DNA of 64,000 bases from JBDHWG01 sp046328525 (GCA_046328525.1 JAXLWK010000007.1:124001-188000), one strand, 5' to 3'. Counted from the stretch's first letter, positions 25,278 through 34,018 are shown. Made by a program: numbers and translations. Notes: a model not told the origin generated them from the letters alone.

Positions 25278-25308
25278 GCCAGGGAGAGGGTACACATTAT
25301 ACCCTGGC
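25278..25308. promoter_or_regulatory. Operator-like inverted repeat in the SIS/adk divergent gap
   Basis: GCCAGGG (25278-25284) pairs with CCCTGGC (25302-25308), and an overlapping AGGGTA...TACCCT symmetry is centred at about 25296. TTGACA at 25355-25360 is a possible -35 for adk, but no good -10 follows it at 17 bases. Confidence 0.3.
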
Positions 25309-25498
25309 TGGCGACTGAATGGCAAGCCCTTTCATGGCCCGCTGCGCTTTGGTCTTGACAGCCGCGCCATCCTCAGGCAATATATGGGCATCTTCCTCAC
25401 CCTAGCGCTGCGGAGGCTCGAAAGAACATACCCGGATGCCGGCGTCTGCCATGAGCCTGTCCGCTTCGCCCAGCACAAACTCAAAAGGAAGTGCCGAA

Positions 25499-26200
25499 AT
25501 GCTGCAACCAATGACGATCGAGCCGATGTACGTCGTCTTGTTGGGTGGCCCCGGCGCTGGCAAAGGCACCCAGGGCGCTCAACTGAACACGTATCTTGGC
25601 ATCCCCCGTATTTCTTCCGGCGACCTCTTTCGTGAGCACGTCCGCTCGCGCACCGAGCTTGGCACACAGGCCAAAGCGTACATGGACCGGGGCGAGCTTG
25701 TGCCGGACAGCATCACCGTCGCAATGGTGATGGAGCGGTTGGCGGCGCGCGACTGCGCGCGCGGCGCGATTCTCGATGGCTTCCCCCGCACCCTGCCCCA
25801 GGCGGAGGCGCTGGAGCAGGCCCTGGCCGCCCAGGGCAAGCGCGTCTGCCTCGTCGTGGACATCCAGGTTCCGCCGGGGGTCATGGTCGAGCGGCTCGGC
25901 GGGCGCTGGATGTGCAGCGTGTGCGGCGAGGCCTTCCACGAGAAGTTCCGTCCGCCCACGGATCCGGGCCGCTGCGACTACTGCGGCAACACCCTCTATC
26001 AGCGCGACGACGACAAGCTCGAAGCCATCACCCGCCGCGTCCAGGTGTACATCAGCCAGACCGCGCCCCTGGAAGACTTCTATCGCCAGCGCGGTGTCCT
26101 GGCCGAGATCAACGGCGATCAGGCGGTGGACGCCGTGTTCAAGGCGGCAGTCGCCGCCTTCCAGCAGCGCCAGCTCGCCGGGGTGAAGAGCCTCGCGTGA
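25499..26200 (+). CDS. adk: Adenylate kinase
   Basis: A 233-residue long-form adenylate kinase converting ATP + AMP to 2 ADP. It shows the P-loop GGPGAGKGTQ (residues 16-25), SSGDLFREHV, the DGFPRTLPQAE nucleoside-binding motif and a LID with four cysteines (C139, C142, C159, C162), predicting structural zinc. Start is the ATG at 25499 behind AAGGAAG; an upstream in-frame ATG at 25436 lacks a ribosome site. Its last codon overlaps a GTG start of the next gene. It stands alone rather than in the ribosomal-protein operon where adk usually sits. Confidence 0.95.
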   Translation: MLQPMTIEPMYVVLLGGPGAGKGTQGAQLNTYLGIPRISSGDLFREHVRSRTELGTQAKAYMDRGELVPDSITVAMVMERLAARDCARGAILDGFPRTLPQAEALEQALAAQGKRVCLVVDIQVPPGVMVERLGGRWMCSVCGEAFHEKFRPPTDPGRCDYCGNTLYQRDDDKLEAITRRVQVYISQTAPLEDFYRQRGVLAEINGDQAVDAVFKAAVAAFQQRQLAGVKSLA

Positions 26201-26709
26201 CCGAAGCCACGGGCGGTGACGCGGTCTCGACCCCTGTGACGCAGGCGCTGGATGACCTGGGCATCCCGTACCGCACGTTTCGCCACCCGGGTCCAGTCAA
26301 CTCGCTGGAGCAGGCGGCGCGGGAACGCGGCCAGCGCCCGGGGCAGGTGGTGCGCAGCATCGTGTTCCGGGTCGCCAGGGGCGAGTACGTCATGGTGCTC
26401 GTCGCCGGGGCGCAGCAGGTGTCGTGGCCGGTGCTGCGCCGCACGCTGGGACAGTCGCGCCTAAGCATGGCCCAGGAGAGCGAGATGCTAAGCGTGACGG
26501 GCTACCCGGTCGGCGCCGTCTCGCCCTTCGGTCTGCCATCGCCCATGCGCATCCTCGCCGACGAGAGCGTTTTCCGCGAAGACGAGATCTCAATCGGCTC
26601 CGGGGTGCGCGGAACAACAGTCATCATGCAGAGCGCGAGCCTACGGGATGGTCTGCCGGGGCTGGAGATTGGCAATTTCGTTGACGACGCCGGGGAGGTT
26701 GGTAAGTAG
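26197..26709 (+). CDS. YbaK/EbsC-family aminoacyl-tRNA deacylase
   Basis: A 170-residue YbaK-fold protein, which hydrolyses mischarged aminoacyl-tRNAs (for example Cys-tRNA(Pro)). Seen are LGIPYRTFRHPGPVNSLEQAA, the conserved core VRSIVFRVARGEYVMVLVAG and GYPVGAVSPFGLPSPMRILADESVFREDEI, which carries the Gly-x-x-x-P/F-G motif of the active site. The GTG at 26197 overlaps adk's stop (GTGA), so it is translated by coupling to adk. A strong hairpin terminator follows. Confidence 0.85.
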   Translation: MTEATGGDAVSTPVTQALDDLGIPYRTFRHPGPVNSLEQAARERGQRPGQVVRSIVFRVARGEYVMVLVAGAQQVSWPVLRRTLGQSRLSMAQESEMLSVTGYPVGAVSPFGLPSPMRILADESVFREDEISIGSGVRGTTVIMQSASLRDGLPGLEIGNFVDDAGEVGK

Positions 26710-26764
26710 ATCACGCTGCGCCTCTAGCGGGCGTATAACACGATTCATGCCACGCTTCAAAAAG

Positions 26765-26810
26765 ACGCAGACACGCCGCAAGGGAAAGCCCTCTTGCGGC
26801 GTGTCTGCGT
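26765..26810. terminator. Bidirectional hairpin terminator
   Basis: A perfect 18-bp stem: ACGCAGACACGCCGCAAG (26765-26782) and its complement at 26793-26810, with a 10-base loop. It separates the plus-strand ybaK-type gene from the convergent CoA-transferase gene. Confidence 0.85.
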
Positions 26811-26829
26811 GTATTCCTCTTGCGGCGCG

Positions 26830-28134
26830 CTACAGGTAGCGCAACTCGTGGGCCTTGCGCTCCAGCTCTTCGCGGAACTCCGGCGCGGCAATCTCGATGA
26901 GCGACTTCGCGCGCTGCTTGATGCTCTTGCCGTACAATTCGGCGACGCCGTGCTCGGTGACGACATAATGCACGTGGTTGCGGGTGGTCACGACGCCCGC
27001 GCCGTGGTTGAGCATGGCCGTGATGCGGCTGATGTTCGCCCCGTCGCGCTTGACGAGCGTGCTGGGCAGGGCGATGATCGGGATGCCGCCTTTGGAGCGC
27101 GACGCGCCGTAGATGAAGTCCACCTGGCCGCCGACGCCACTGTAGAAGCGCGGCCCGATGCTATCGGAGCATACCTGTCCCGTCAGGTCTACCTCGATGG
27201 CCGAGTTGATGGCGACCATCTGCGAGTTCTGGGCGATGGTGAACGGGTCGTTGACGTAATCTGTGGGGTGCAGCTCGACGATGGGGTTGTCGTGGACGAA
27301 CTCGTACAGGCGGCGCGTGCCGAGGAGGAAGCCGGCCACGATCTTGCCGGGGTGCAGCGTCTTGCGCTCGCCGTTGACGATGCCGCGATCCACCAGGTCA
27401 ATGATGCCGTCGGCGAACAGCTCGGTGTGAACGCCCAGGTCCTTGTGGTTGGTCAGGCGCTTGAGGACGGCGTCGGGAATCGCGCCGATGCCCGTCTGGA
27501 GCGTCGCGCCGTCGGGGATGAGGCCGGCGACGTGGTCGGCGATGCGCTCGGCGACGGGATCCGTGGACGCCATGCTGACTTCGGGCAGCGGGTAGTCCAC
27601 ACACACAATCGTGTCGAGCTTGGAGATGTGGATGAACGAGTCGCCCAGGGTGCGCGGCATCTCCGGGTTCAACTCGGCGATGACGTGGCGGGCGGCTTGC
27701 GCCGCCGGTTTCGTGACGCCGACCTCGACGCCGAACGAGCAGAAGCCGTGTTCGTCGGGTGGTGAGACCTGGATGAGCGCGAAATCGAGGGGCAGGATGC
27801 CGTTGCGGAACAGGGAGGGGATCTCGGAGAGAAACACCGGCGTAAAGTCGGCGCGGCCCTCGTTGACGGCGCGCCGCACGTTGTCGCTGATGAACGTCGT
27901 GTTCACGCGCAGGTGGCCGGCCATTTCCGGCGCGACGTAGTCCGCCGAGCCGATGGTCAGCACCTGCACGATCTCGACGTTGGTCAGGGCCGGCGCCCGC
28001 TCCGTCAGCGCCGCAAGCACCATCTGCGGCACGGAACAGTTCCCCGTCAGAAACAAGCGCGTGTTGGATTTGATTTGGAGGACGGCTTGCTCGGCGGTGA
28101 GCACCCTATCCCGATACGTCTCGAGCCAGTTCAT
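26830..28134 (-). CDS. Acetyl-CoA hydrolase/transferase-family CoA-transferase
   Basis: A 434-residue class I CoA-transferase of the 4-hydroxybutyrate/propionate CoA-transferase group. The C-terminal half has LQTGIGAIPDAVLKRL, then HTELFADGIIDL with the catalytic glutamate, and GGQVDFIYGASRSKGGIPIIALPST. It moves CoA between acetyl-CoA and other short acyl groups, typical of fermentative carbon flow. Its ATG overlaps the stop of the alanine dehydrogenase gene (ATGA), so both are one operon, which suggests amino-acid or acyl fermentation. The exact acyl donor and acceptor are not determinable. Confidence 0.9.
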   Translation of the reverse strand: MNWLETYRDRVLTAEQAVLQIKSNTRLFLTGNCSVPQMVLAALTERAPALTNVEIVQVLTIGSADYVAPEMAGHLRVNTTFISDNVRRAVNEGRADFTPVFLSEIPSLFRNGILPLDFALIQVSPPDEHGFCSFGVEVGVTKPAAQAARHVIAELNPEMPRTLGDSFIHISKLDTIVCVDYPLPEVSMASTDPVAERIADHVAGLIPDGATLQTGIGAIPDAVLKRLTNHKDLGVHTELFADGIIDLVDRGIVNGERKTLHPGKIVAGFLLGTRRLYEFVHDNPIVELHPTDYVNDPFTIAQNSQMVAINSAIEVDLTGQVCSDSIGPRFYSGVGGQVDFIYGASRSKGGIPIIALPSTLVKRDGANISRITAMLNHGAGVVTTRNHVHYVVTEHGVAELYGKSIKQRAKSLIEIAAPEFREELERKAHELRYL

Positions 28135-29216
28135 GAAGGGTTCTCCGCCCGCAAAGCCGGGGACACAATCTGCCCGTCGTGCATCGCCACACCCCGGGCT
28201 ACGGTCATGCTGTCGTTGATGGTATTGGTGATGCCGTTGTCGGCCAGCATCTGCACGAAAGGCCAGATGGCATTGTTGAGCGCGTGTGTCCCGGTTCGCC
28301 CGAGGGCGCCGGCCATGTTAGGGACGCAGTAGTGGATGACGTCGTCCACCAGATAGGTCGGCGTCTCGTGGGAGGTCGGCCGCGCCGTCTCGATCGAGCC
28401 GCCCATGTCAATGTCAACATCAATGATAACCGACCGCCGACGCATCTCGCTGACCTGTCGCCGCGTGACGAGTACCGGCGTCCGCTGGCCCGGCACGAGT
28501 ACCGCGCCAATCAGGACATCGGCGAAGCGGCAGACTTTCTCGATGTTGTGCGGGTGCGCGACCATCGTGATGATGCGGTTGTCGTGCAGGTAGACCCGCT
28601 CGAGCTGATCCAGGTCCCTGTCGAGCATGTACACCGTCGCGCCCAGCCCGACGAACGCGCGCGCCGCGTTCAGCCCGGTGGTGCCTGCGCCCAGGATCAC
28701 GACCTCGGCCGGGGCGACGCCCGGCAGCCCGCCGAGCAGCACGCCCTTGCCGCCGTGGTCGTTTTGCAGCAGGGTCGCGGCCACGTGGGCCGACATGCGG
28801 CCGGCGATCTCGCTCATCGGGCGCAGCGCTGGCAGGCGTCCGTCGTCCGTCTGAATCATCTCGTAGGCGATGACCGTGATCCGAGCGTCAACCAGCTTCT
28901 CGATCTTCGCGTGGGCGGCGGAGGCCAGGTGCCAGAAGGCCATCACGCCCTGGCCCGGCCGCAGCCAATCCAGCTCCTCGGCGGTGGGGCGGGCCACTTT
29001 CACCACAAGATCACTGCGGCCATACAGCTCATCGCCCGAGTAGACGATGCGCGCGCCGGCGCGGACGTAGTGGTCGTCGTGGTGGCCCGCGCCGACCCCT
29101 GCGCCGCGCTCGACGAACACCTGGTGCCCGGCGTTGGCGAGAAGCTGGACGCGGGTGGGTGTCAGGCCGATGCGGTATTCGCTCTTGCGGCGCTCCTTGG
29201 GAACACCGATATTCAT
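28131..29216 (-). CDS. ald: Alanine dehydrogenase
   Basis: A 361-residue NAD-dependent alanine dehydrogenase, reversibly deaminating L-alanine to pyruvate and ammonia. Diagnostic are MNIGVPKERRKSEYRIGLTP with the substrate-binding residues, the GGLPGVAPAEVVILGAGTTGLNAARAF Rossmann motif and VDIDMGGSIETARPTSHETPTY. The ATG at 29216 follows GGAGGAACGAGA; upstream in-frame sequence to 29693 is antisense to the flavodoxin gene. TATAAT on the minus strand at 29332-29337 is a possible -10. The 5' leader contains a large inverted repeat (29255-29322). It leads the operon with the CoA-transferase. Confidence 0.94.
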   Translation of the reverse strand: MNIGVPKERRKSEYRIGLTPTRVQLLANAGHQVFVERGAGVGAGHHDDHYVRAGARIVYSGDELYGRSDLVVKVARPTAEELDWLRPGQGVMAFWHLASAAHAKIEKLVDARITVIAYEMIQTDDGRLPALRPMSEIAGRMSAHVAATLLQNDHGGKGVLLGGLPGVAPAEVVILGAGTTGLNAARAFVGLGATVYMLDRDLDQLERVYLHDNRIITMVAHPHNIEKVCRFADVLIGAVLVPGQRTPVLVTRRQVSEMRRRSVIIDVDIDMGGSIETARPTSHETPTYLVDDVIHYCVPNMAGALGRTGTHALNNAIWPFVQMLADNGITNTINDSMTVARGVAMHDGQIVSPALRAENPS

Positions 29217-29254
29217 TCTCGTTCCTCCAGAATTGGAATGGGCGTCTTCGTCAA

Positions 29255-29322
29255 GGCGCTTGTCGTCACGCCTCCAGCCGTTTCTCCGAATGGCAACGAC
29301 TGAAGCCGTTACGACAAGCGCC
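29255..29322 (-). promoter_or_regulatory. Inverted repeat in the ald leader
   Basis: GGCGCTTGTCGT (29255-29266) and ACGACAAGCGCC (29311-29322): perfect 12-bp arms 44 bases apart, located between the possible -10 and the ald start. It could form a leader hairpin or bind a regulator. The ACGACTGAAGCCGTT part resembles other short repeats in the window. Confidence 0.45.
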
Positions 29323-29340
29323 CTTGCGTGTATTATAGTC

Positions 29341-29805
29341 CTATTTGGCTCTAGACTCGGTGTGGACGCGCGCCAGGCACACCCAGCGCGCGGCGCGCTC
29401 CAGCTCGCCTTCGACGAGCGGCCCCTCGCGTCCCTCGACATAGAAACTCTCGACGGGGAGGAATACCTCCGCGCCGAGGCGATGCAGGCGCTTGACAATG
29501 CCCTGCGCCGCCGAGCCGGAGATAAGGCTCGGCAGGCGGTAGCGCGTGTCGAAGGCGACGGCGATGACGCCGCGCAGTGAGCGCGGCGCGAGACCGTCGA
29601 GCCACTGGTGCAGGCGCGGGCTGACGCCACGCCGCTGGGTCGGGCCGCCCACGACGAGCAGCCCGACACCGCGCACGTCGCCGGCGGTGACATTTTCGAC
29701 CGGCTTGACGGCGACCGTCGCGTACTCCGTCAGCGCATCGCCGACCGCGCGAGCCACCTTCTCCGTGTTGCCGTATGTCGACTCGTAGACCACTAGAGCC
29801 TTCAC
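29341..29805 (-). CDS. Flavodoxin domain protein
   Basis: A 154-residue flavodoxin-like protein. It starts with KALVVYESTYGNTEKVARAV (the T/S-x-T-G-N-T phosphate loop of FMN binding), has LLVVGGPTQRRGVSPRLHQWLDGL as the second loop, and a last strand with EGREGPLVEGELERAARW. The GTG at 29805 with GGGAGGGAG upstream is the start; the longer frame begins inside the neighbouring stress-protein gene. It could carry electrons for the pyruvate:ferredoxin oxidoreductase or serve as a soluble flavoprotein. It lies 17 bases after the universal stress gene, so it is probably in the same transcript. Confidence 0.85.
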   Translation of the reverse strand: MKALVVYESTYGNTEKVARAVGDALTEYATVAVKPVENVTAGDVRGVGLLVVGGPTQRRGVSPRLHQWLDGLAPRSLRGVIAVAFDTRYRLPSLISGSAAQGIVKRLHRLGAEVFLPVESFYVEGREGPLVEGELERAARWVCLARVHTESRAK

Positions 29806-29822
29806 ACGACTCCCTCCCGACG

Positions 29823-30284
29823 TCAGGCAGGAATCAGCACACTCAAGTCTTCGGCCACCTGCGGCGCGCCCGGTTTCTCGTGGGCAATCAGCACCGGGCA
29901 CGCAGCCTGATGCACGACCTTGTTGGAGACGCTGCCGAGCAACGCCCGAACGCCGCCGATGCCCCGCGCGCCCATGATGATCAGGTCCACATCCCGCGCG
30001 GCGGCCACACGCAGGATCGCGTCGGCCGGCGGGCCTTCCAGCAGTTCCTGTTCGGGCGCAAGATTGGCCACCAGCGCCGCCGCTGCGTCTATGACCTTCT
30101 GGCCCTTGTCCAGGTGCTCCCGCAGCGAACGCCGGTAATGGGGGGCGTCAATGCTGGGGAGCTTCTCAAAAGCGTGAACGAGAATGAGTTGAGATTTGGA
30201 GCCGCGCGCAATTTGCGCAGCCATGTGCAGGGCCTGCTCAGACTCGGCTGAGCCGTCCACGGCGACGAGAATTCTGGCTAACAT
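29823..30284 (-). CDS. Universal stress protein (single domain)
   Basis: A 153-residue UspA-fold protein. ILVAVDGSAESEQALHMAA at the N-terminus and IIMGARGIGGVRALLGSVSNKVVHQAACPVLI at the C-terminus contain the G-2x-G-9x-G-S/T ATP-binding motif. Such proteins are induced on starvation and stress. A compound hairpin at 30298-30340 lies just before its start. It leads an operon with the flavodoxin gene. A tandem relative lies at 37897. Confidence 0.93.
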   Translation of the reverse strand: MLARILVAVDGSAESEQALHMAAQIARGSKSQLILVHAFEKLPSIDAPHYRRSLREHLDKGQKVIDAAAALVANLAPEQELLEGPPADAILRVAAARDVDLIIMGARGIGGVRALLGSVSNKVVHQAACPVLIAHEKPGAPQVAEDLSVLIPA

Positions 30285-30297
30285 GTATTCTTCTCCT

Positions 30298-30340
30298 CGA
30301 CGGAGCCTAATGTGGCTCCGGGAGCCGTAAGGCTCCGTCG
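30298..30340 (-). promoter_or_regulatory. Nested hairpins upstream of the universal stress gene
   Basis: CGACGGAGCC (30298-30307) pairs with GGCTCCGTCG (30331-30340). An inner GGCTCC/GGAGCC stem lies between. It sits directly 5' of the stress gene start, so it may act in its leader or mark the end of the preceding methyltransferase transcript. Confidence 0.45.
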
Positions 30341-30470
30341 CGTCTTTGCGAAATAGGTTTGACTCAAGTATATAGGGTCTTTGGTTGTAGCGCGTTACGA
30401 TTTCGCCACGCAGCGGGGAAGTCCCTTCTCCTCAGAAAATGGGATAGTAACGCAAAGGCACAGAAACGTG

Positions 30471-31220
30471 TCACAGCGCGGGCGTGGAGACCGACGGCGC
30501 CAGGACGTACAAGGCCCAGCCCAGGTATTCCCGCCCGTAGCGCGTGTACTCGGCCTGGCTCTCGCGCAGATGGGCCGCCACCTCGCCATGCTCGGAGGCG
30601 TCCGGGTTGTCGCGCAGCCATGCCAGGAAGCCGCGCCAGTTGTCGGCCTCGTAGCGGTCCCAGTCCTCCTCGCTCGACCGAACCAGATACTCGACGTCGA
30701 GACCCTCTTGCCAGGCCATGTGGAACAGGTCATGCTCGGTGTGAATCATCACGCGCTGGGCATAGGCGGGCGGAACTTGGGGGCGGCGCCAGTACGGCTC
30801 GCCGATGACCATGCGGCCGCCGGGACGCAGCGCCTGGCTCAACGCCTGGAGGGTCGGCCGCCACCCACCCCAGATGAAAGTCGCGCCCATGCACACCGCC
30901 ACATCCCAGGCGTGGCGCTCGAAGGCGTACTCTGACGCGCTCATGCACACGATCTCGATCCGCTCGGCCAGACCGCGCTCGGCCAGCTTGCGCTGCGCTC
31001 GCTCCGCCGATTTCGGGCGCAGCTCGATGCCGACGCCCGAAATCTCGAAGGCCTCCCCCCAGAGTGCCAGGGTCTCGCCCATTCCGCAGCCGAAGTCTAT
31101 CACGCGGCTGGCAGGGCTGAGGTCAAGGACACCGCCAACCTGCATGACCTTCTCAGGCGACGAGGGGTTGACAAGCTCGATGTAGCGTTCCGAAATGTCT
31201 TTGAGGTCCAAGAAGTTCAT
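30471..31220 (-). CDS. Class I SAM-dependent methyltransferase
   Basis: A 249-residue methyltransferase. VIDFGCGMGETLALWGEAF is motif I, GIELRPKS the acidic motif II, and GEPYWRRP with RPGGRMVIGEP the post-motifs. The N-terminal DISERYIELVNPSS helix resembles enzymes that methylate small acids. The substrate is not clear. It starts nine bases after the end of the SDR at 31230, suggesting that both are on one transcript with the 133-residue membrane protein further upstream. Confidence 0.85.
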   Translation of the reverse strand: MNFLDLKDISERYIELVNPSSPEKVMQVGGVLDLSPASRVIDFGCGMGETLALWGEAFEISGVGIELRPKSAERAQRKLAERGLAERIEIVCMSASEYAFERHAWDVAVCMGATFIWGGWRPTLQALSQALRPGGRMVIGEPYWRRPQVPPAYAQRVMIHTEHDLFHMAWQEGLDVEYLVRSSEEDWDRYEADNWRGFLAWLRDNPDASEHGEVAAHLRESQAEYTRYGREYLGWALYVLAPSVSTPAL

Positions 31221-31229
31221 GGCCTTTCC

Positions 31230-32183
31230 TCACGATGGGCGCGACCCCGCCGCTTTCGCCTCGGCCTCGTGGCGCCCTTGCCGCGCCAGCCCGCTGCGCC
31301 ACTGCGAGATCATCTGCATCGGCAGGTCGTACACGATGGGGGGCAGGACGTCGCGCAGGACCTTGAAGGCGAGATTGTAGATCGTCCCGGGCACGCAGAT
31401 GCCCGGGCCGGCGGCCAGGCCCTGGAGCGACTCGGATACCAGGTCGTCGGCCGACAGCCACAACGCGCTCGGAACCGAGGAGCGCCTGAAGTGGCGAAAC
31501 TCCGGCTGGTCATGGAACTCGGTGTAGGTGTAGCCGGGCAGCAGCGCCTGAACCTTGACCCCGCTGCCGGCCAGCTCGCGGTTGAGCGCCTGGGTGAAAG
31601 GAATCATCCACGCTTTTGTGGAGGCGTACATGGTGTTGCCCGGCAGATAGGCCGCGACCGACGACACGTTGATGATGCCGCCGCAGCCGCGAGCGATCAT
31701 GCCGGGCAGCGCGGCGCGCGTCAGGCGCGTGGTGGCGACGATGTGGACCTCGACCATGTCCACCTGGCTCTGCGGGTCCTTGGTAACGAACTTGCCCGTC
31801 GAGCCGAAGCCGGCATTGTTGACGAGCAGCGCCAGGTCTGGCAGGGCCTCGATGCGCGCGACGACGCGGTCCACGTCTTCGCGCAGCGAGAGGTCAGCCG
31901 CCAGCGCCTCGGCCGTGATGCGGTTCGCGGCGCTCAGCTCGTCGGCGAGCGCCCGAAGCTCGGCCTCGCGGCGGGCGACGAGCACCAGGTTATAGCCGCG
32001 CGACGCGAGCTGGCGCGCGTACTCCGCGCCGATGCCGCTGGACGCGCCTGTGATGAGCGCGGTGCGCCCGTTACGGTCGGCGCAGGGCAGCTGCGCGTGG
32101 CGCGCCTTCTGCCGCTGAATGCTGACGGCCACAGCCGTCCCTATGGCGGAGCCGGCCAATGCCAGGACAACGCTTTTCCGCAT
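31230..32183 (-). CDS. Membrane-anchored short-chain dehydrogenase
   Basis: A 317-residue SDR with an N-terminal hydrophobic segment (VVLALAGSAIGTAVAVSI) that probably anchors it to the membrane. Then follow TALITGASSGIGAEYARQLASRG (cofactor loop), NNAGFGSTG, the ISVSSVAAYLPG region with catalytic serine and YASTKAW. The sequence matches DltE/YqjQ-like SDRs of the 'SDR_c' group that act on lipids or ketones. It is 9 bases upstream of the methyltransferase. No cofactor beyond NAD(P) can be inferred. Confidence 0.88.
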   Translation of the reverse strand: MRKSVVLALAGSAIGTAVAVSIQRQKARHAQLPCADRNGRTALITGASSGIGAEYARQLASRGYNLVLVARREAELRALADELSAANRITAEALAADLSLREDVDRVVARIEALPDLALLVNNAGFGSTGKFVTKDPQSQVDMVEVHIVATTRLTRAALPGMIARGCGGIINVSSVAAYLPGNTMYASTKAWMIPFTQALNRELAGSGVKVQALLPGYTYTEFHDQPEFRHFRRSSVPSALWLSADDLVSESLQGLAAGPGICVPGTIYNLAFKVLRDVLPPIVYDLPMQMISQWRSGLARQGRHEAEAKAAGSRPS

Positions 32184-32202
32184 CCCTCTCTCCTTGTGCG
32201 CT

Positions 32203-32267
32203 GCTCGCCGTGGCGTGACAACGCCACGGCCTGTCAGGGGCGCTGGCGATGGCTCTCCAGCGCGAGC
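32203..32267 (+). repeat. 65-bp structured dispersed repeat, copy B
   Basis: Second copy of the 65-bp element, in the same orientation. Outer stem GCTCGC/GCGAGC; first hairpin GTGGCG/CGCCAC, changed on both arms compared with copy A; last hairpin GCGCTGG/CCAGCGC identical. It lies between the SDR gene and the small membrane protein gene. Confidence 0.8.
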
Positions 32268-32273
32268 ATGCGC

Positions 32274-32675
32274 TTACTGAACGATCGTGTAGCCGGGCGG
32301 CGTCGGCGCGGCGCGGTCGGCGGTGTCCCGAAAGATCAGGAACCACAGCGCGACAATGCCGACGATGGTGCCGATGGGAATCGCAGGGAGCAGAATGATC
32401 GCCGCGATCATCGCCATCAGCCTGCCCCACCGCTTCTGCCCGCTTAGGCCCCACGCCGCCACGAACAGTAGGGCGGCGAGAGCGGCCGTCACCAGGATGG
32501 CGAGGCCCAGGCCGAAGAACGGGTAAATGATATTGATGTCCCACGGCACATTCAAGGCGACGGCCGGCACGGCGAAGAGGATGATGGCGAGGGCGCCGAG
32601 CAGCGGGAACATGCCCATGACGATATAGGCGGCGGCAATGGCAGTCCGCCAGTTGGCTCTTGTCTGATCAGACAT
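32274..32675 (-). CDS. Small membrane protein, four predicted spans
   Basis: A 133-residue protein with four hydrophobic segments (IAAAYIVMGMFPLLGALAII, VPWDINIIYPFFGLGLAILV, ALAALLFVAAWGL, AMIAAIILLPAIPIGTIVGIVAL) and a short polar tail TPPGYTIVQ. I do not recognise a family. The start is the second ATG (32675), four bases after GGAGG; the first ATG would leave only one base. The frame open to 32828 crosses a repeat and is rejected. It is 5' of the SDR and methyltransferase genes on the same strand, separated by copy B of the 65-bp repeat. Confidence 0.7.
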   Translation of the reverse strand: MSDQTRANWRTAIAAAYIVMGMFPLLGALAIILFAVPAVALNVPWDINIIYPFFGLGLAILVTAALAALLFVAAWGLSGQKRWGRLMAMIAAIILLPAIPIGTIVGIVALWFLIFRDTADRAAPTPPGYTIVQ

Positions 32676-32740
32676 CATACCTCCGTCGGTAGCATAGCCG
32701 GTCCAAAACACCTGCACAACCCGGTCAGATATGAGATGAC

Positions 32741-32805
32741 AACGCAAAGGCGCAAAGACGCAAAGGAGGAAACGCGTCTTCGTTCTTTCTTTGCGCCTTT
32801 GCGTT
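32741..32805. repeat. Inverted repeat in an otherwise empty 338-bp gap
   Basis: AACGCAAAGGCGCAAAGA (32741-32758) and its exact complement at 32788-32805. The same 'GCAAAGGCGCA' word occurs as a half copy at 57345-57370 and in part at 30445-30460. The rest of 32676-33013 has a second small hairpin (CATGCG at 32837 with CGCATG at 32861) and no gene. Confidence 0.75.
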
Positions 32806-33013
32806 TCAATCCTCTTTCGATCAGGCATAGGTAATACATGCGGAGCTGCTCCGGCTGCTTCGCATGTCTCACCCTATTGTACGTCAACCTCTTGCCCGCA
32901 ACGTTGAGGTTCTGTCACCAGGGGTTGAGAAAACCGTGGGGCGCGCCGCGCGGGCGCGCCCCAGGCCATCACTCAGGAGACGCAGATAAAGTCGCTAGAG
33001 AAGGTAGCCCTTG

Positions 33014-34018
33014 TCAGGGCAGACGGTTGTCGTAGGAGCTGAGCACGCGCATGTAGTTCGCGCGCTCGAACGCCGCCGGCTCGGCCACGGCCAGCTGGGA
33101 CATGCTGCCGCGCATCTGCGAGATGGACTCGTACTCGTGCTCCACCATCCACGCTTCGACGCCCGCCAGCACGGTCCTGGCGTAGTCGGCGCCGTACTCG
33201 ATGAGCGCGGACGCCGTCATCGCCACGTTCGCCCCGGCCATGCACGCCTTGAGGACGTCCTCGGCGGTGTGAACCCCACTCGTCAGGGCAAAGTCGCACT
33301 GCACGCGCCCGTAGAGGATGGCGATCCAGCGCAGCGGCAGACGCATCTCGTGGGAGTTGCTCAGTACCAGGTTGGGCACGACCGACAGCGTTTCCAGGTC
33401 CAGGTCGGGCTGGTAGAAGCGGTTGAACAGCACCAGGCCGTTGGCGCCGGCCTCGACCAACCGCCGCGCCATGTTGGGCAGCGCCGTGAAGAAGGGGCTG
33501 AGCTTGATGGTGATCGGGACCTGCACTTTGGCGCGAACCGCGCGCACCAGCTCGACGTAGGCGTCCTCCAACTCCTGGGCCGTGACGTCGGGGTGGATGG
33601 GCAGGTTGTAGATGTTCAGCTCGATGGCGTCGGCGCCGGCCTGCTCCATCATGTGGGCGTACTCGACCCAGCCGCCGCTGGAGATGCCGTTCAGGCTGCC
33701 GATGACGGGGATGCGCACCGCCTGCTTGATGTAGAACAGGTTCTCGATGTAATCCTCGCCGTTGATGCTGTATGTCCCCATGTCCGGCAGGTACGTGAGC
33801 GCCTCGGCGAAGCTGTGGCTCGAGCGCTCCAGGTAGTGGTCCAGGGCCAGGCTCTCGTGGATGATCTGCTCCTCGAACAGGGAGTACATGACCACCGCCG
33901 ACAGCCCGGCGTCTTCGAGGCGGCGGACGCGATCCACCTTCTTGGACAGAGGCGAGGCAGACGCCACCAGCGGGTTCTTGAGTGTGAGACCGAGATAGGT
34001 CGTGCTGAGATCAATCAT
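33014..34018 (-). CDS. Dihydroorotate dehydrogenase-like flavoprotein
   Basis: A 334-residue TIM-barrel flavoprotein of the PyrD family. Visible are LGLTLKNPLVASASPLSKKVD near the N-terminus, IPVIGSLNGISSGGWVEYAHMMEQAGADAIELNIYNLP, VPITIKLSPFF and ALTSGVHTAEDVLKACMAGANVAMTASALIEYG, which carries FMN-phosphate binding residues. This version lacks the usual active-site cysteine/serine loop of pyrimidine synthesis, and such genes often sit next to pyruvate:ferredoxin oxidoreductase, as here (10-bp gap). A role in redox or amino-acid metabolism rather than UMP synthesis is likely but not proven. Confidence 0.85.
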   Translation of the reverse strand: MIDLSTTYLGLTLKNPLVASASPLSKKVDRVRRLEDAGLSAVVMYSLFEEQIIHESLALDHYLERSSHSFAEALTYLPDMGTYSINGEDYIENLFYIKQAVRIPVIGSLNGISSGGWVEYAHMMEQAGADAIELNIYNLPIHPDVTAQELEDAYVELVRAVRAKVQVPITIKLSPFFTALPNMARRLVEAGANGLVLFNRFYQPDLDLETLSVVPNLVLSNSHEMRLPLRWIAILYGRVQCDFALTSGVHTAEDVLKACMAGANVAMTASALIEYGADYARTVLAGVEAWMVEHEYESISQMRGSMSQLAVAEPAAFERANYMRVLSSYDNRLP

